In this document: piece after piece, positions 16,806-26,443 of the stretch | Position numbering within the stretch: the first letter of the stretch is position 1 | Layout of the letters: every line of letters starts with the position of its first letter | NCBI RefSeq assembly: GCF_000420945.1 | Contig: NZ_ATVX01000016.1 | Location: 29,326 to 93,325, forward strand | Length of the DNA: 64,000 nucleotides | Reading direction: 5' to 3' | Origin: Butyrivibrio sp. VCB2006 | GTDB lineage: Bacteria; Bacillota; Clostridia; Lachnospirales; Lachnospiraceae | Translations under genes and position numbers: made by a program | The notes under the pieces: model-generated | Seen by the model: only the letters and a program-made list of their open reading frames with translations | Told to the model about the DNA's origin: nothing | The model's database searches: none

Positions 16806-19800
16806 TTACCCAATTCCGTAATAATTCTTTAAATCTTCACTCATCTCTGAGCCCTTCAGCATGTCTTTTGCCCTCTGAATCAGTTCATCTACAGTGTACT
16901 GGTTAAAGTAGCCGATAAAACTATCCGTAGACTCCTTGTCTCTTGAAAAACATATGAAGGAATCTGTTGCGTCGTGATAGCCAAAGCAGGTTGTCAAATA
17001 TGTAATCTCGAACCAGTCATCAATATCTACAATATTCAGAATGGCTCCCATATTAACAAACAGGTGTCTCTTTTCCATATCAAAAGAAAACTCTGCATTC
17101 TTGTACACTGAGCTGTAGGTAAGCTCACACTGTCCTATATATTCGCCGGTTTCCGCATTATATCTGTAAAGATACCCATCAGAATAAACTACCAAAAGCT
17201 CTTTTACCGCATCCTTGGTATCAGGAGTGTAAATGGTCATTCCAAACACATCTACATTAGGAGTAGAGATGCTGTAAAGTTCCTCTGCCGCCATGTTGTA
17301 AACCACAACTTCCTGGTTATCGGTGGTAAGTATCTTGTCATTTTCAGCATCAAGAACAACTTTGGTTGTGCCCTGATAATTTGCAGAATGAAGAACTTCA
17401 GTAACTTCACCGGTTGTGGCATTAACAATCTGATCATATTTACCGGTCTGATAAATAATCTCTTTTTCCGGGCAATAAATAGTCTGCGGACTTCCACTGC
17501 CGTATTCCTGCTCAATACCCCACTGCTTGAGATCATGGCCTTTTTCTATGTCATAAATAACCACAGATTTATGGACATAATCCCCATAGTTAAAGTAAAT
17601 AAGCTTGCCATCCTTGTAGTCAGGAACTATTCCTGATGATGAGGAAAAATCTTCTTGAAGCACCCTTTCCTCAACCTCGAGGCTATCGATATCAGCAATC
17701 AAAAGCTTTAAAGTTCTGTCCTTATCGCAGGTGACATATATTTTCCCATTATCAATTGCAATAAGGTCGTAGTAATACTTGGTGCCCTCTCCAAGTTGAA
17801 TCCGACCTACATATTTTTTCTCTGAAGCATCAAAGAGATCGATGTAAGTATTCTCATCATCGTCATCCATGTAGGTTAAATAGTCTCCTGACAAGTTGCC
17901 ATATGAAGCAACAATAGATTTTATTTCAGGAGAATCTGAAAATTTGGTAAAGTTCTCGTCATATACACTTGTAGCATAGAAAACGATCTTATGGCTGGTT
18001 CTTGCCCAGGTATACACGCCCTGCCAAACCTTGACCTTCTCGATATTATCCGCAAAATAATCCATGACGCTAATGCTGTCACTGCCTTCTGAATTGTCGG
18101 GAGTAGCCATTCCACCCATATTGGTATAAAGAGTTGGATAACCTCTGTCTTTTTTCTGGGTAGCGGCAATAATACTGTCGTTAACGTTATATTCATTACG
18201 TAGCTCACCTGTAGCAAGATCCCAGACATTAAACTTATTTCCGGAGAAGAAACCAACTGCCTTTTCTGCGATAATATCTACAAATTTAGAATCATAGCTT
18301 ATGGCATTCATGGCAAAATCCTGCTGCCATCTTAGAGTCAGGTCCTCATTAAAGCAGTAAATGCTCTTGTGAGAAGTAGATAAAACGTTCATATTAAGGA
18401 AGCCGTAGTTACCATAGCCATCATCTACGTCGATAGCCAACATAACAGAGCCGTCTTCCAGAATCCTGAAGGTACGGATATCATCATCTTCCTCCATGTA
18501 GCCCTGGGCTACAAGATCCACTTCAGATTCCACGCCGGTCTCCAAATCAATAACCCTGATGATGGTATCGTGATAGCCTTCTGTGGCAGCTCCAAGAATC
18601 ACCTTCTTTTGATCATCGGAAAGCTCAAAGCCGTAAAAAGAACCGCTTTCACTATATTCGTCACCAGCCTTGGTAGTATATTTCTTAATAATTGATCCAT
18701 CGTTTACATCCAGCTTATAAAGCCCTTTTGACGAAGTTGACACAAGAACGCTTCCGTCATCCATGACCTGTGGCTCACCTGAAATAGATGTACTCTCGAA
18801 CCTCTCGTACTCCCATTTAACACTGCCATCATAAACATCCACAGCTCTTAATGTGAAAGAACTCAGCATCAAAAGAGTGTCTTTATCTATGTAGGCTATA
18901 TTATCAATATCATCCTCCGGATTAGCGTAGGAAAACACTTCTTCGTGGGTGTCAACATCCCAAACCTTTACATTGTGGAGTCTGTCTCTGGCAGCAAGAG
19001 TACTTCCATCATAATCTACGATATAATTCTCTATAGTATCAGGCATGGTATAATCCCAGACCGCAGTAATATTGGAACTGGTCTTAGCAACATAGGCAAG
19101 GGAAGCTTTACTTACAGCACTTACAGCCTCCGGAATAACTGGTCTATCCGGTTCTTTTTCACTTGGAAGTGCCGCCAGTGCCAGGTGAAGCGCATCAATT
19201 CGCTGCTCATTATCAAGAAGTCTGTCGGATTCATTGGACAGGAACTTACTCTGATTGATAAGTGACTGCCTGTAGTTTTCGTTTATACGGGCGTTGCTGT
19301 AAAACATGTATGCGCCGAAACCGACAGCCAAAGCCATAGCACCTGAAAAGATTGCAGTAAGTCTTTTCATCTTGTACTGACGCTGTCTGTTCATGAGTTC
19401 GTTGTAAGAACAGCCGATAAGTGTTGCTGCAAGTCTTGGAAGTTCTACGCTCTTAGCCTCTCTCCTTGAAAGACGATAGTCACAGGACAAAGGCTCCACA
19501 GGCTCAAAGACTGTAACAGACTCTCCCTTATCATTTTGTCTTACCACTTCTCTGTTCTGGAGCATCTCCGGGATAACATCATGGGGCTCTCCATCCACCA
19601 GTACTGTGAGAACATTTTCCTGTGGATGATTCTGTAAAAAGAGCTTAATCTCCCTCTCAACCCAGGTAGAAAGATGTGTGTTGGTAGAGCACAAAACTAT
19701 CAGGTAATCAGAGTTAAAGAGTGCCTCCTCTATGGTACCGCTAAGGTCGCTTGTGATGGGAAGCTCATCCTTATCTCTGAAGATTCGCTCAATCTTCTTG

Positions 19801-19928
19801 TAACCCGTCTTTTTTTGAATCTTTTTGGGGATATGATAATGCTCAAGATCCCACTCAATCGCAGCAGCAACCTTATTATCAAGTTCTGCATGCTTGTACG
19901 AAATAAATGCGTTGTAATGTATTGCCAT
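16806..19928 (-). CDS. Transmembrane TIR-domain receptor-like protein with propeller ectodomain (TIR copy 2)
   Basis: 1040 residues, same order as its neighbour 20 bp downstream: TIR domain (1-120, Glu93 in TWVEREI), membrane segment near 190-210, bridging helix DALHLALAALPSE, a long propeller (NVKVWDVDTHEEV, SIYCFNEDLTLRW, KFNVWDLATGELR) and a conserved C-terminal tail (YTVDELIQRAKDMLKG). Over the first 220 residues roughly nine in ten positions equal copy 1, while the propeller has diverged strongly. That pattern suggests a tandem duplication in which the signalling end is held constant and the sensor end varies. It starts 31 bp after the Hsp70 stop. A purely structural role for TIR cannot be excluded. 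Confidence 0.85.
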   Translation of the reverse strand: MAIHYNAFISYKHAELDNKVAAAIEWDLEHYHIPKKIQKKTGYKKIERIFRDKDELPITSDLSGTIEEALFNSDYLIVLCSTNTHLSTWVEREIKLFLQNHPQENVLTVLVDGEPHDVIPEMLQNREVVRQNDKGESVTVFEPVEPLSCDYRLSRREAKSVELPRLAATLIGCSYNELMNRQRQYKMKRLTAIFSGAMALAVGFGAYMFYSNARINENYRQSLINQSKFLSNESDRLLDNEQRIDALHLALAALPSEKEPDRPVIPEAVSAVSKASLAYVAKTSSNITAVWDYTMPDTIENYIVDYDGSTLAARDRLHNVKVWDVDTHEEVFSYANPEDDIDNIAYIDKDTLLMLSSFTLRAVDVYDGSVKWEYERFESTSISGEPQVMDDGSVLVSTSSKGLYKLDVNDGSIIKKYTTKAGDEYSESGSFYGFELSDDQKKVILGAATEGYHDTIIRVIDLETGVESEVDLVAQGYMEEDDDIRTFRILEDGSVMLAIDVDDGYGNYGFLNMNVLSTSHKSIYCFNEDLTLRWQQDFAMNAISYDSKFVDIIAEKAVGFFSGNKFNVWDLATGELRNEYNVNDSIIAATQKKDRGYPTLYTNMGGMATPDNSEGSDSISVMDYFADNIEKVKVWQGVYTWARTSHKIVFYATSVYDENFTKFSDSPEIKSIVASYGNLSGDYLTYMDDDDENTYIDLFDASEKKYVGRIQLGEGTKYYYDLIAIDNGKIYVTCDKDRTLKLLIADIDSLEVEERVLQEDFSSSSGIVPDYKDGKLIYFNYGDYVHKSVVIYDIEKGHDLKQWGIEQEYGSGSPQTIYCPEKEIIYQTGKYDQIVNATTGEVTEVLHSANYQGTTKVVLDAENDKILTTDNQEVVVYNMAAEELYSISTPNVDVFGMTIYTPDTKDAVKELLVVYSDGYLYRYNAETGEYIGQCELTYSSVYKNAEFSFDMEKRHLFVNMGAILNIVDIDDWFEITYLTTCFGYHDATDSFICFSRDKESTDSFIGYFNQYTVDELIQRAKDMLKGSEMSEDLKNYYGIG

Positions 19929-19959
19929 TTCTTAAATCCTCAAATCTGTAAAGCTAGCT

Positions 19960-21720
19960 TTAATCAGCCTTATCTTCCTCGTCGTCCTCCTCGCAGTCTC
20001 CGTCAAGTTCGCTTTCGATGTACTGTTTCCATAAATTCTCTGTCTCAGTTTCAAAACTGAACATACTCTGCTCAATTCTCTCAAGTTTAAGTGAGAACAT
20101 CATTGCAGCCTTCTTGCAGTCAATGATTGAAGCACTATCAAGGAAATTGTTAAAGCCTTCAATTTCATTTCTAAGGACTTCTCTCTGATACTGATTGCCT
20201 TCTTCATAGAGTCTTGCGGATTTCTCAAGCAGGTACTTGATCTCAGGAATTTCTCTTGGATCCTTTTTAAGCTCATCCATCCTAAGCTTAATATCGATAA
20301 GCTTGTCCTGATCAATTCCCTCCTGAGCACCTCTGCTTCTGTGAACCTCGGTGTTATTGGCAGGGCAATAAATATCAATATCAAAAATACCGTTAAGATC
20401 ATAGGAGAATCTCACGTCCGCATAGACCTCTCCCTTTGGTCTTGGAGGAACGTCAAACTCGATGGTATCCAGTTTCAAATTATTGGATGCCTTGAGCTTT
20501 TCTCCCTGATAGATGTTAAACTGGAGCTTTTTCTGCATATTGGTAGCAGTATAGTATCTACCCATCTTACTTGCAGGAAGTATCTGGTTCTTGGGAATAA
20601 TAACAGACATCTTATCTCCTATTACGTCAATTCCAAGGGAGAATGGACAGATATCCGTCATAACTATGTCTTTTACGTCATCTTTTCTAAGAGCAATTCC
20701 TGTGACAATACCCGCTCCGCGGCAGATAGATACATCTCCGTTTGGATCAACTTTAATCTTGCCCGGGAAAAGAGATTCCATATAAGCCCTTACGCTTGGC
20801 ATCTTGGAAGATCCACCAACCATGATTACACCTGCGATATCCTCAGGAGAAAGACAGGCATCATTCATAAGCCTCTTAAGGACGATGGTAAGTCTTCTAA
20901 AGATAGATGCTGATATATCAATGAATCTCTGCTGATCAAGTTCATACTCATATTCCTGACCCTGAGCATTTATCATTGTCTTGGTCTTATCATCGCTTGA
21001 AAGCCTTATCTTAATGCTTTCGCCGCAGTTTATAAGAACCGCCTTATTCTTCTTATCAAGCTTCTCCCAGTCGATACCAAATTTGCTGCAGATATCAAGG
21101 GCTATTGCTTCGTTAAAGTCTTTTCCGCCAAGAGCGTTATCACCTGAAATATTGCAGATCTCAACCATATTGGCAAAGGCATCAACTACAGTAACATCCA
21201 GTGTTCCGCCGCCAAAGTCGAAGACAATGAACTTCTCGTCCTGATCCATATGTTCAAAGTGATAAGAAAGAGCTGCTGCTGACGGCTCATTTATAAGCTG
21301 TGTAACCTTAACTCCCGCTCTTACTCCGGCAAGTCTCGTTGCCTCTCTTTGATGGTCATCAAAGTAAGCAGGCACACTAATTACGGCAGAGTCCACTTTT
21401 TCTCCCAAAAACTTTTCTGCATCAGCAATAAGCTTTTTCAGAACGATTGCAGAAAGATCAATAGGAGTATAGGAGCCTGCTCTTCCCAGGTCGAACTTCA
21501 CGTTCCTTCCCATCTGTCTCTTGAATTCACATACTGTCTGGTCCGGATTTGTGATAAGCCTTTCTTTGGCTGTCTTACCCACGATCACCTCTCCATTGTC
21601 AAAAGATACAACGGAGGGTGTAAGATATTCCCCAAATTCATTAGGAATAAGAACTATTCCCTCATCTGTCCAGGCACTCACCAAAGAGTTGGTGGTACCC
21701 AGATCAATTCCCACTATCAT
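19960..21720 (-). CDS. hscC: HscC-like Hsp70 chaperone
   Basis: 586 residues. The nucleotide-binding domain is complete: GIDLGTTNSLVSAW at the start, NEPSAAALSY, FDFGGGTLDVTVVD and MVGGSSKMPSVR. Features such as ERLITNPDQT, FKRQMG and SVPAYFDDHQREATR fit HscC better than housekeeping DnaK. The substrate-binding part is short and ends in an acidic tail (EEDDEEDKAD) instead of the EEVD-type or disordered DnaK end. In E. coli HscC works with membrane J-proteins DjlB/DjlC; here a membrane J-protein gene lies 66 bp upstream, and two TIR receptor genes follow 31 bp downstream. It likely folds or controls those membrane proteins. The symbol is by similarity pattern only. Confidence 0.85.
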   Translation of the reverse strand: MIVGIDLGTTNSLVSAWTDEGIVLIPNEFGEYLTPSVVSFDNGEVIVGKTAKERLITNPDQTVCEFKRQMGRNVKFDLGRAGSYTPIDLSAIVLKKLIADAEKFLGEKVDSAVISVPAYFDDHQREATRLAGVRAGVKVTQLINEPSAAALSYHFEHMDQDEKFIVFDFGGGTLDVTVVDAFANMVEICNISGDNALGGKDFNEAIALDICSKFGIDWEKLDKKNKAVLINCGESIKIRLSSDDKTKTMINAQGQEYEYELDQQRFIDISASIFRRLTIVLKRLMNDACLSPEDIAGVIMVGGSSKMPSVRAYMESLFPGKIKVDPNGDVSICRGAGIVTGIALRKDDVKDIVMTDICPFSLGIDVIGDKMSVIIPKNQILPASKMGRYYTATNMQKKLQFNIYQGEKLKASNNLKLDTIEFDVPPRPKGEVYADVRFSYDLNGIFDIDIYCPANNTEVHRSRGAQEGIDQDKLIDIKLRMDELKKDPREIPEIKYLLEKSARLYEEGNQYQREVLRNEIEGFNNFLDSASIIDCKKAAMMFSLKLERIEQSMFSFETETENLWKQYIESELDGDCEEDDEEDKAD

Positions 21721-21786
21721 TTTTCTTTACTCTCTCCCAATTACATATATTTTATGCGTACTGTTACGCTTCTATTTGGTCGTCAC

Positions 21787-23958
21787 TCACGCACATTTTG
21801 ATGTGAGTTCCTTGTACTTGGCCATAATTGTATTTATGCACTCCGCATTTATCCTTGGATCTACTGACTTATTTTTACCAAAGACATGATTTTTGCCATC
21901 ACTTGTGGTGATCACTATATTTTTTTTGCCATCCTGTATTCTGGTTGTAATGGACTCTATTTCACTTACAGGAATTATCTCGAGCATCCAGTAATTGACA
22001 GATACAAAGTATTTACCGGTAACATAGATTCCATAAACCCTGTCATAGTAGGATGGATAATGCTTAATCTGTATTCCTACGTCAATCAGTCTTTCTGATG
22101 AGTATCTTCTAAAGCTCCAGATAGGAATAAGGCTTACCATTCCTACCAGAATCAGTAATGATGAGAAACACAGATATTTGTAATAAAACATGTCATATCC
22201 GCCAACGTATTTTCCCATGGTAATGTCAATCGCAAAGAATACGTTAACCGTTACTGCTAATGGTATAACAAGTGCCATCATCTGATAGGTATCCCTCATA
22301 TTCCTATCAAGAAGGAATGGGCTAAGTAATGGCCTAAACTTTTTCTTTTTAAGCTTTTCGTATTTCCTGTTAAGGGCATCGGAAAATGCCTGATTTTTCC
22401 TGCGTTCCAATCTCTGTAAGATGAGATGATTGACTGCCTTGGCAGGTTCAAAGTGTCTGACATACAGGGTCTTATTAGTTCCCATGGTAGTAACAATTTT
22501 AATAAAAGCCGGGCGATTAAAGTCTCCCGAATCATAAAGATTATAACTGCTGATCTTCTCTATATTCTGCACAGAATATGTTGAGCTATTACACCAGACA
22601 ATGAATCTACTGAATATGAAGACCTGAGATCCACGCACATAATAAGCTTCTCCGCTCTTAATATCGCTGGCAATTTCTGCTATTACCGGGATTAACTGCA
22701 CTAAACTTACAGTTCCGGCCACAACACGAACTATGAAAACCATAAACATCACGATCGGCAACCAGCAGATAAACATGCCTGAAATAGATAAGAGTCTTAC
22801 CAATATTTCTACCGCACTGTCACTGACGGATAAGCTTATGGCTAACAGAGTACACATAACACCGATAATTATCCAGGAAGCCACGAATGAGAAAACAAGT
22901 ACCTTTAGTTCACTGAAGTATGCGTTAAATACCTTTCTAAGGCTCTTTAATGGATATATAAAGTCCTCTGTATTAAGCTTCTCATCACTAAGGATTCTGC
23001 ATCCATATCTTGCAAGGTTTCCCAATAGGTACTGATAGCCCTGATGAGTGGAGGATACTTTCAGAATGACCTTTTTATTGCTGTCAGTTATAGTAAGATC
23101 ATCTGTCTTTTTATCAACCTTACAGGTTAAGTCCTCGATAAAGTAATAGCACGTTTTCTTGCCTGTAAATAACAGAACATTTTTTACCGGATACACTGTT
23201 GTCTTTAAATGCTTTTTGAACATTCCCTCGGGAAGAACGTATCCAAAGGGAATCGAATAAGTATCCGCATCGGCATATCCAAGGAAAAAGCTAAGGATTT
23301 GCTTGTTATCAGCCTTTTTTCTTTTTATTTTGATATTTGCAATATCAACCTGGGTAGCCAGGAATCTTGAACGAAGTTCTGTGTATTCCTGGCTAGTTCT
23401 ATCTCCAAACAGTACACTATCAATGATTTTGACTGATTCTTTTGAAAGACTACTCGTAGCCCCCAGAACATCAAGGAAATGCTCTATAAATTCAGGGGTT
23501 ATTTCCTCTTTGTACGGAGACTTTGCCCATCCTCCAAACAGTGTTTCAATTATATTTCTGTTCCCGTAGATTTCCGGCTTTGTGGCAACAATAGCCATCA
23601 TATCCCTTGAAAAAGCAAGCATTCTCTTCTGCCTTTGGGAAAGCCTGGAATTATCGGAAATCTTGCTAAAATCAAGAGCATCTTCTCTTCGGTCTTCGCC
23701 ATTTTTCAGGGCATTACTGAAGTCAAGATTATCCTCATCAGGATCGTCATACTCATCCCAGGTCTGTCTGTATGAATTTGCTCTTGTAACTCCCTGCGCA
23801 TATCTTACAGCCATTTTGTAGCTGTCACGAAGCTTTTTAAAATCCTCCGGATGCTCCGCCGGATGATATTTCTTGGCCGCTTCGGCATATGCTCTTTTTA
23901 TCTCATCTATATCACTGGTTGGTTCTATTCCAAGCCAGTCCCAACTACTTTTATTCAT
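21787..23958 (-). CDS. Membrane J-domain protein (DjlB/DjlC-like architecture)
   Basis: 723 residues. Residues 5-50 read as a J-domain (WDWLGIEPTSDIDEIKRAYA, then AKKYHPAEHPEDFKKLRDSY). The canonical HPD tripeptide is HPA here (His32-Pro33-Ala34), with a second His-Pro at 36-37. A long cytoplasmic region follows. About four hydrophobic stretches lie in the second half (VLVFSFVASWIIIGVMCTLL, ISGMFICWLPIVMFMVFIV, MALVIPLAVTVNVFF, LCFSSLLILVGMVSLIPI), and a last soluble domain of about 100 residues ends the protein. It is first in the apparent operon and its partner Hsp70 is next. Loss of the Asp in HPD would normally impair Hsp70 stimulation, so it may recruit rather than stimulate. Confidence 0.8.
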   Translation of the reverse strand: MNKSSWDWLGIEPTSDIDEIKRAYAEAAKKYHPAEHPEDFKKLRDSYKMAVRYAQGVTRANSYRQTWDEYDDPDEDNLDFSNALKNGEDRREDALDFSKISDNSRLSQRQKRMLAFSRDMMAIVATKPEIYGNRNIIETLFGGWAKSPYKEEITPEFIEHFLDVLGATSSLSKESVKIIDSVLFGDRTSQEYTELRSRFLATQVDIANIKIKRKKADNKQILSFFLGYADADTYSIPFGYVLPEGMFKKHLKTTVYPVKNVLLFTGKKTCYYFIEDLTCKVDKKTDDLTITDSNKKVILKVSSTHQGYQYLLGNLARYGCRILSDEKLNTEDFIYPLKSLRKVFNAYFSELKVLVFSFVASWIIIGVMCTLLAISLSVSDSAVEILVRLLSISGMFICWLPIVMFMVFIVRVVAGTVSLVQLIPVIAEIASDIKSGEAYYVRGSQVFIFSRFIVWCNSSTYSVQNIEKISSYNLYDSGDFNRPAFIKIVTTMGTNKTLYVRHFEPAKAVNHLILQRLERRKNQAFSDALNRKYEKLKKKKFRPLLSPFLLDRNMRDTYQMMALVIPLAVTVNVFFAIDITMGKYVGGYDMFYYKYLCFSSLLILVGMVSLIPIWSFRRYSSERLIDVGIQIKHYPSYYDRVYGIYVTGKYFVSVNYWMLEIIPVSEIESITTRIQDGKKNIVITTSDGKNHVFGKNKSVDPRINAECINTIMAKYKELTSKCA

Positions 23959-24177
23959 CTATTCACCACAGATATCAGTTATACACTCGTTCTGATAGTC
24001 TGTATTCCTCCAAGAATACATACAATTTCTTCTTATTAGATGCTGCAAAAAATTTCTATCACAAACTCGATAATTATACTAATTTCCAACCGCCTATGCA
24101 ATCACAAGATATAGTCACTCCAAAAACGAAAAAAGTAATATAATACTTTAGAGCAAAAGAACTATTTTGAAAAACAG
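23959..24177. promoter_or_regulatory. Divergent promoter region of the TIR/Hsp70 cluster
   Basis: For the minus-strand operon, TTGCAT (24096-24101) and TATAAT (24073-24078) are separated by 17 bp, leaving a leader of about 110 nt. For the plus-strand propeller gene, TATAAT lies at 24139-24144 without a good -35. No palindromic operator was found between them. Confidence 0.5.
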
Positions 24178-25791
24178 ATGGAAAAAAATATGAGAAATAA
24201 CACAAACAAACTAAGCACCAAGCAAATAATCTCAATGACCGTTTCTACAGTAATTATCCTTGTAGGAGTTGCATTCCTCCTGGTATTCCTGGAAGAGAAT
24301 TTTAAGGATCCTAAGGATATAGACATTACAAATCAGAAATCTCCTGGCATTAAAGTCGTTGAGCATTCCAAAAAAATGGGTGGAACTGCAGATATAGATT
24401 ATTCTGAGCTGGATTTAACGATAGCTGTCGTTGATCAGGTTGTATATTGCAGTGATGGTCGTATATATGACAACTTTACAAAGCTTGATAAATCAGATTT
24501 TAGCTGTATTTATAACAGCAATTCTACAGCCGCTATCATTTCAGATGACAACAGGAGCTATTATATTGATGCTAATCTGATTCCGGTGATTATAAGTGAT
24601 GATATTCATTATGGAGGATGCCGGTTTTCTCCAGATGGAGAGAAGATTCTTTTTGAAAGCAGTTCAGAAAAAAAGTTTGTTTTATTTTATCCTAACCGCG
24701 AAGCATACTATGATATTGAACTCGATGAAAAGCTTGACTACAATACTTTGGTAAACCACACTGTCTTATCTCCTGACTTTGAAACCATTGCCTTTTCTAC
24801 AAAAAGAGGCACCACAGTCTTCAATTTCGAGACCGGTACAATACTGTATACCAAAGAGAGCTATAAACCCCTTGCTATATCTGATGAGGGCAAGAAGGGG
24901 TTCTTTGAACTATATGATAAAAAAGAACTCTATTATTACCATGATGAACAGATGGACCGTATTAGTGATATAAATGTAAGTGAGCATTATGTTATAAACC
25001 ACGATTGTACCGAGATTCTATTCTATTACTGGAATGAAGATGCTATATGGTATTTTAATAGCGGAATGGAACAGGCCAAAAAAATTTTGGACCACAAGCC
25101 TGATAGAATGTTTATAGCAAATTACGGAGAACTATTTACCACCAATTACTTTAAAAGATACTTGGACATAGATAGCTTTTTCCCTTTATTTATCCGGGCA
25201 TATGAGGATGATTTTTACTATTTTTCTGACCTTCAATCAGAGCCGGTTGTTGTTGGCTATTCTGAAATTAAAGATAAGGATTATGTAGTAAATGTGACCG
25301 ATAAAGGCGTTGATATTATCTACGTCTACGAAGGTGCCTGCTTTGGAAGAAGTGATGTAAAAGATGATCTCTACAATCTTCATATAAACAAGGATGGTTA
25401 TGATAAAAAACTAATTAACGAAGGCGAAAAGGAATATATTGCCGAATATGCTGTAACACAGGATTATTCAAATATCTATGTTAGGTCAATTACTCTTAAT
25501 GATCACAAAGCTCTGATCCGTAAATATGGAAACGATAAGTGCACTGACCTTGTAAGCGCCGATGATTACAGAGATATTAATTTTACATACTGTCCTACCA
25601 CCGGAAAACTTTACTATTGTATGGATGGTACTCTTTATTCTATTTCTGAGAGCGATAATGAGATCATCCCAGAATGTGTTAACGCCAAGGAAATATCTGC
25701 ATTTTATAATTATGACTCGTTTCCTTGCTTTAAAGGCAAAGATGGAAATAAGTATACATATATCTACGGAAATGTTGTAAGAATAGAGTAA
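24178..25791 (+). CDS. Membrane-anchored propeller-like protein divergent from the TIR operon
   Basis: 537 residues. A short basic N-terminus leads to one membrane segment at about 21-39 (MTVSTVIILVGVAFLLVFL), predicting the rest outside the cell. The ectodomain is rich in Tyr, Asp and beta-strand phrases (CRFSPDGEKILFESSSEKK, TIAFSTKRGTTVFNFETGT, TGKLYYCMDGTLYS) typical of a beta-propeller or TolB-like fold. Neither enzyme nor lipobox motif is seen. ATG at 24178 or a second ATG at 24190 could be the start; neither has a clear ribosome-binding site. Its architecture matches the ectodomain type of the TIR proteins but it lacks the TIR, so it could be a partner, ligand holder or decoy. This link is inference from position. 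Confidence 0.7.
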   Translation: MEKNMRNNTNKLSTKQIISMTVSTVIILVGVAFLLVFLEENFKDPKDIDITNQKSPGIKVVEHSKKMGGTADIDYSELDLTIAVVDQVVYCSDGRIYDNFTKLDKSDFSCIYNSNSTAAIISDDNRSYYIDANLIPVIISDDIHYGGCRFSPDGEKILFESSSEKKFVLFYPNREAYYDIELDEKLDYNTLVNHTVLSPDFETIAFSTKRGTTVFNFETGTILYTKESYKPLAISDEGKKGFFELYDKKELYYYHDEQMDRISDINVSEHYVINHDCTEILFYYWNEDAIWYFNSGMEQAKKILDHKPDRMFIANYGELFTTNYFKRYLDIDSFFPLFIRAYEDDFYYFSDLQSEPVVVGYSEIKDKDYVVNVTDKGVDIIYVYEGACFGRSDVKDDLYNLHINKDGYDKKLINEGEKEYIAEYAVTQDYSNIYVRSITLNDHKALIRKYGNDKCTDLVSADDYRDINFTYCPTTGKLYYCMDGTLYSISESDNEIIPECVNAKEISAFYNYDSFPCFKGKDGNKYTYIYGNVVRIE

Positions 25792-25815
25792 TAAAGCTGG
25801 TTTTCATTCAAAAAA

Positions 25816-25855
25816 AGTCCTGAAACATCGATTATCTATCAATGTTTCAGGACTC
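25816..25855. terminator. Bidirectional terminator between the propeller and gtrA-like genes
   Basis: AGTCCTGAAACATCGA (25816-25831) pairs with TCAATGTTTCAGGACT (25840-25855) with one mismatch. A-rich flank on the left gives a T tail for the minus strand, and CTTGTTATT follows on plus. Confidence 0.8.
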
Positions 25856-25872
25856 TTGTTATTATATCTGTT

Positions 25873-26427
25873 TTATTCTTGTTCTTTCTTGGTCTCAGGG
25901 AAGATAATCTTATTAACAAAGAAGAATACTACCATGCTGACACCGCCGTTAAGTACAGTTGTTCCGATATTGTAAATAAATGGCTTTACAAACTTACCTG
26001 CTACAGCAACCCAGATACAGTTGATGGAGTTAACGATGCAGGTGATGATAATAAATGCAACGATGTACCACGCAATCTGCTTGCCGGGCTTATCATGGTT
26101 ACGGAATACAAAGAGCTTCTGAATTGGGAAGTTGATACATTCTCCAATAACCATTGCGATCATATATGCTGTAAAATAAGCAAGACCGCCATGAGCCTGA
26201 TCGTAGCCCAAAATATTCCAATCAAAGGTCTCTCCGGCTATAGTAAGAGGGATTCCCGGCCATCCGAAAGCTCTGTCTCCTAAAAATGCAAAGGCTGCAG
26301 GAAGGAATGTAAGAAGCAGATACTTAAATACAGTAATCAGATTACTAACGATTACAAACAGTCCTCCTTCTCTTACCCACTTAGCAATCTTTGGGTGTTT
26401 TTCCTCAAAGTTTTTCCAAAAATTCAT
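25873..26427 (-). CDS. GtrA-like small membrane protein
   Basis: 184 residues with four membrane segments (about 24-46, 76-98, 118-140 and 148-170). The phrase GECINFPIQKLFVFRNHDKP is the signature loop of the GtrA family, whose members are thought to help move polyprenyl-linked sugars across the membrane or otherwise assist surface glycan assembly. GGAGGAATAAAAAAA precedes the ATG. It begins 16 bp after the GH3 gene and is likely co-transcribed. No glycosyltransferase gene lies nearby, so the substrate is unknown. Confidence 0.75.
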   Translation of the reverse strand: MNFWKNFEEKHPKIAKWVREGGLFVIVSNLITVFKYLLLTFLPAAFAFLGDRAFGWPGIPLTIAGETFDWNILGYDQAHGGLAYFTAYMIAMVIGECINFPIQKLFVFRNHDKPGKQIAWYIVAFIIITCIVNSINCIWVAVAGKFVKPFIYNIGTTVLNGGVSMVVFFFVNKIIFPETKKEQE

Positions 26428-26443
26428 TTTTTTTATTCCTCCA

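Noticed and set aside
16785..16806. Promoter between the two TIR genes
   Set aside because: The 20-bp gap is too short and no promoter motif is seen; they are probably co-transcribed.
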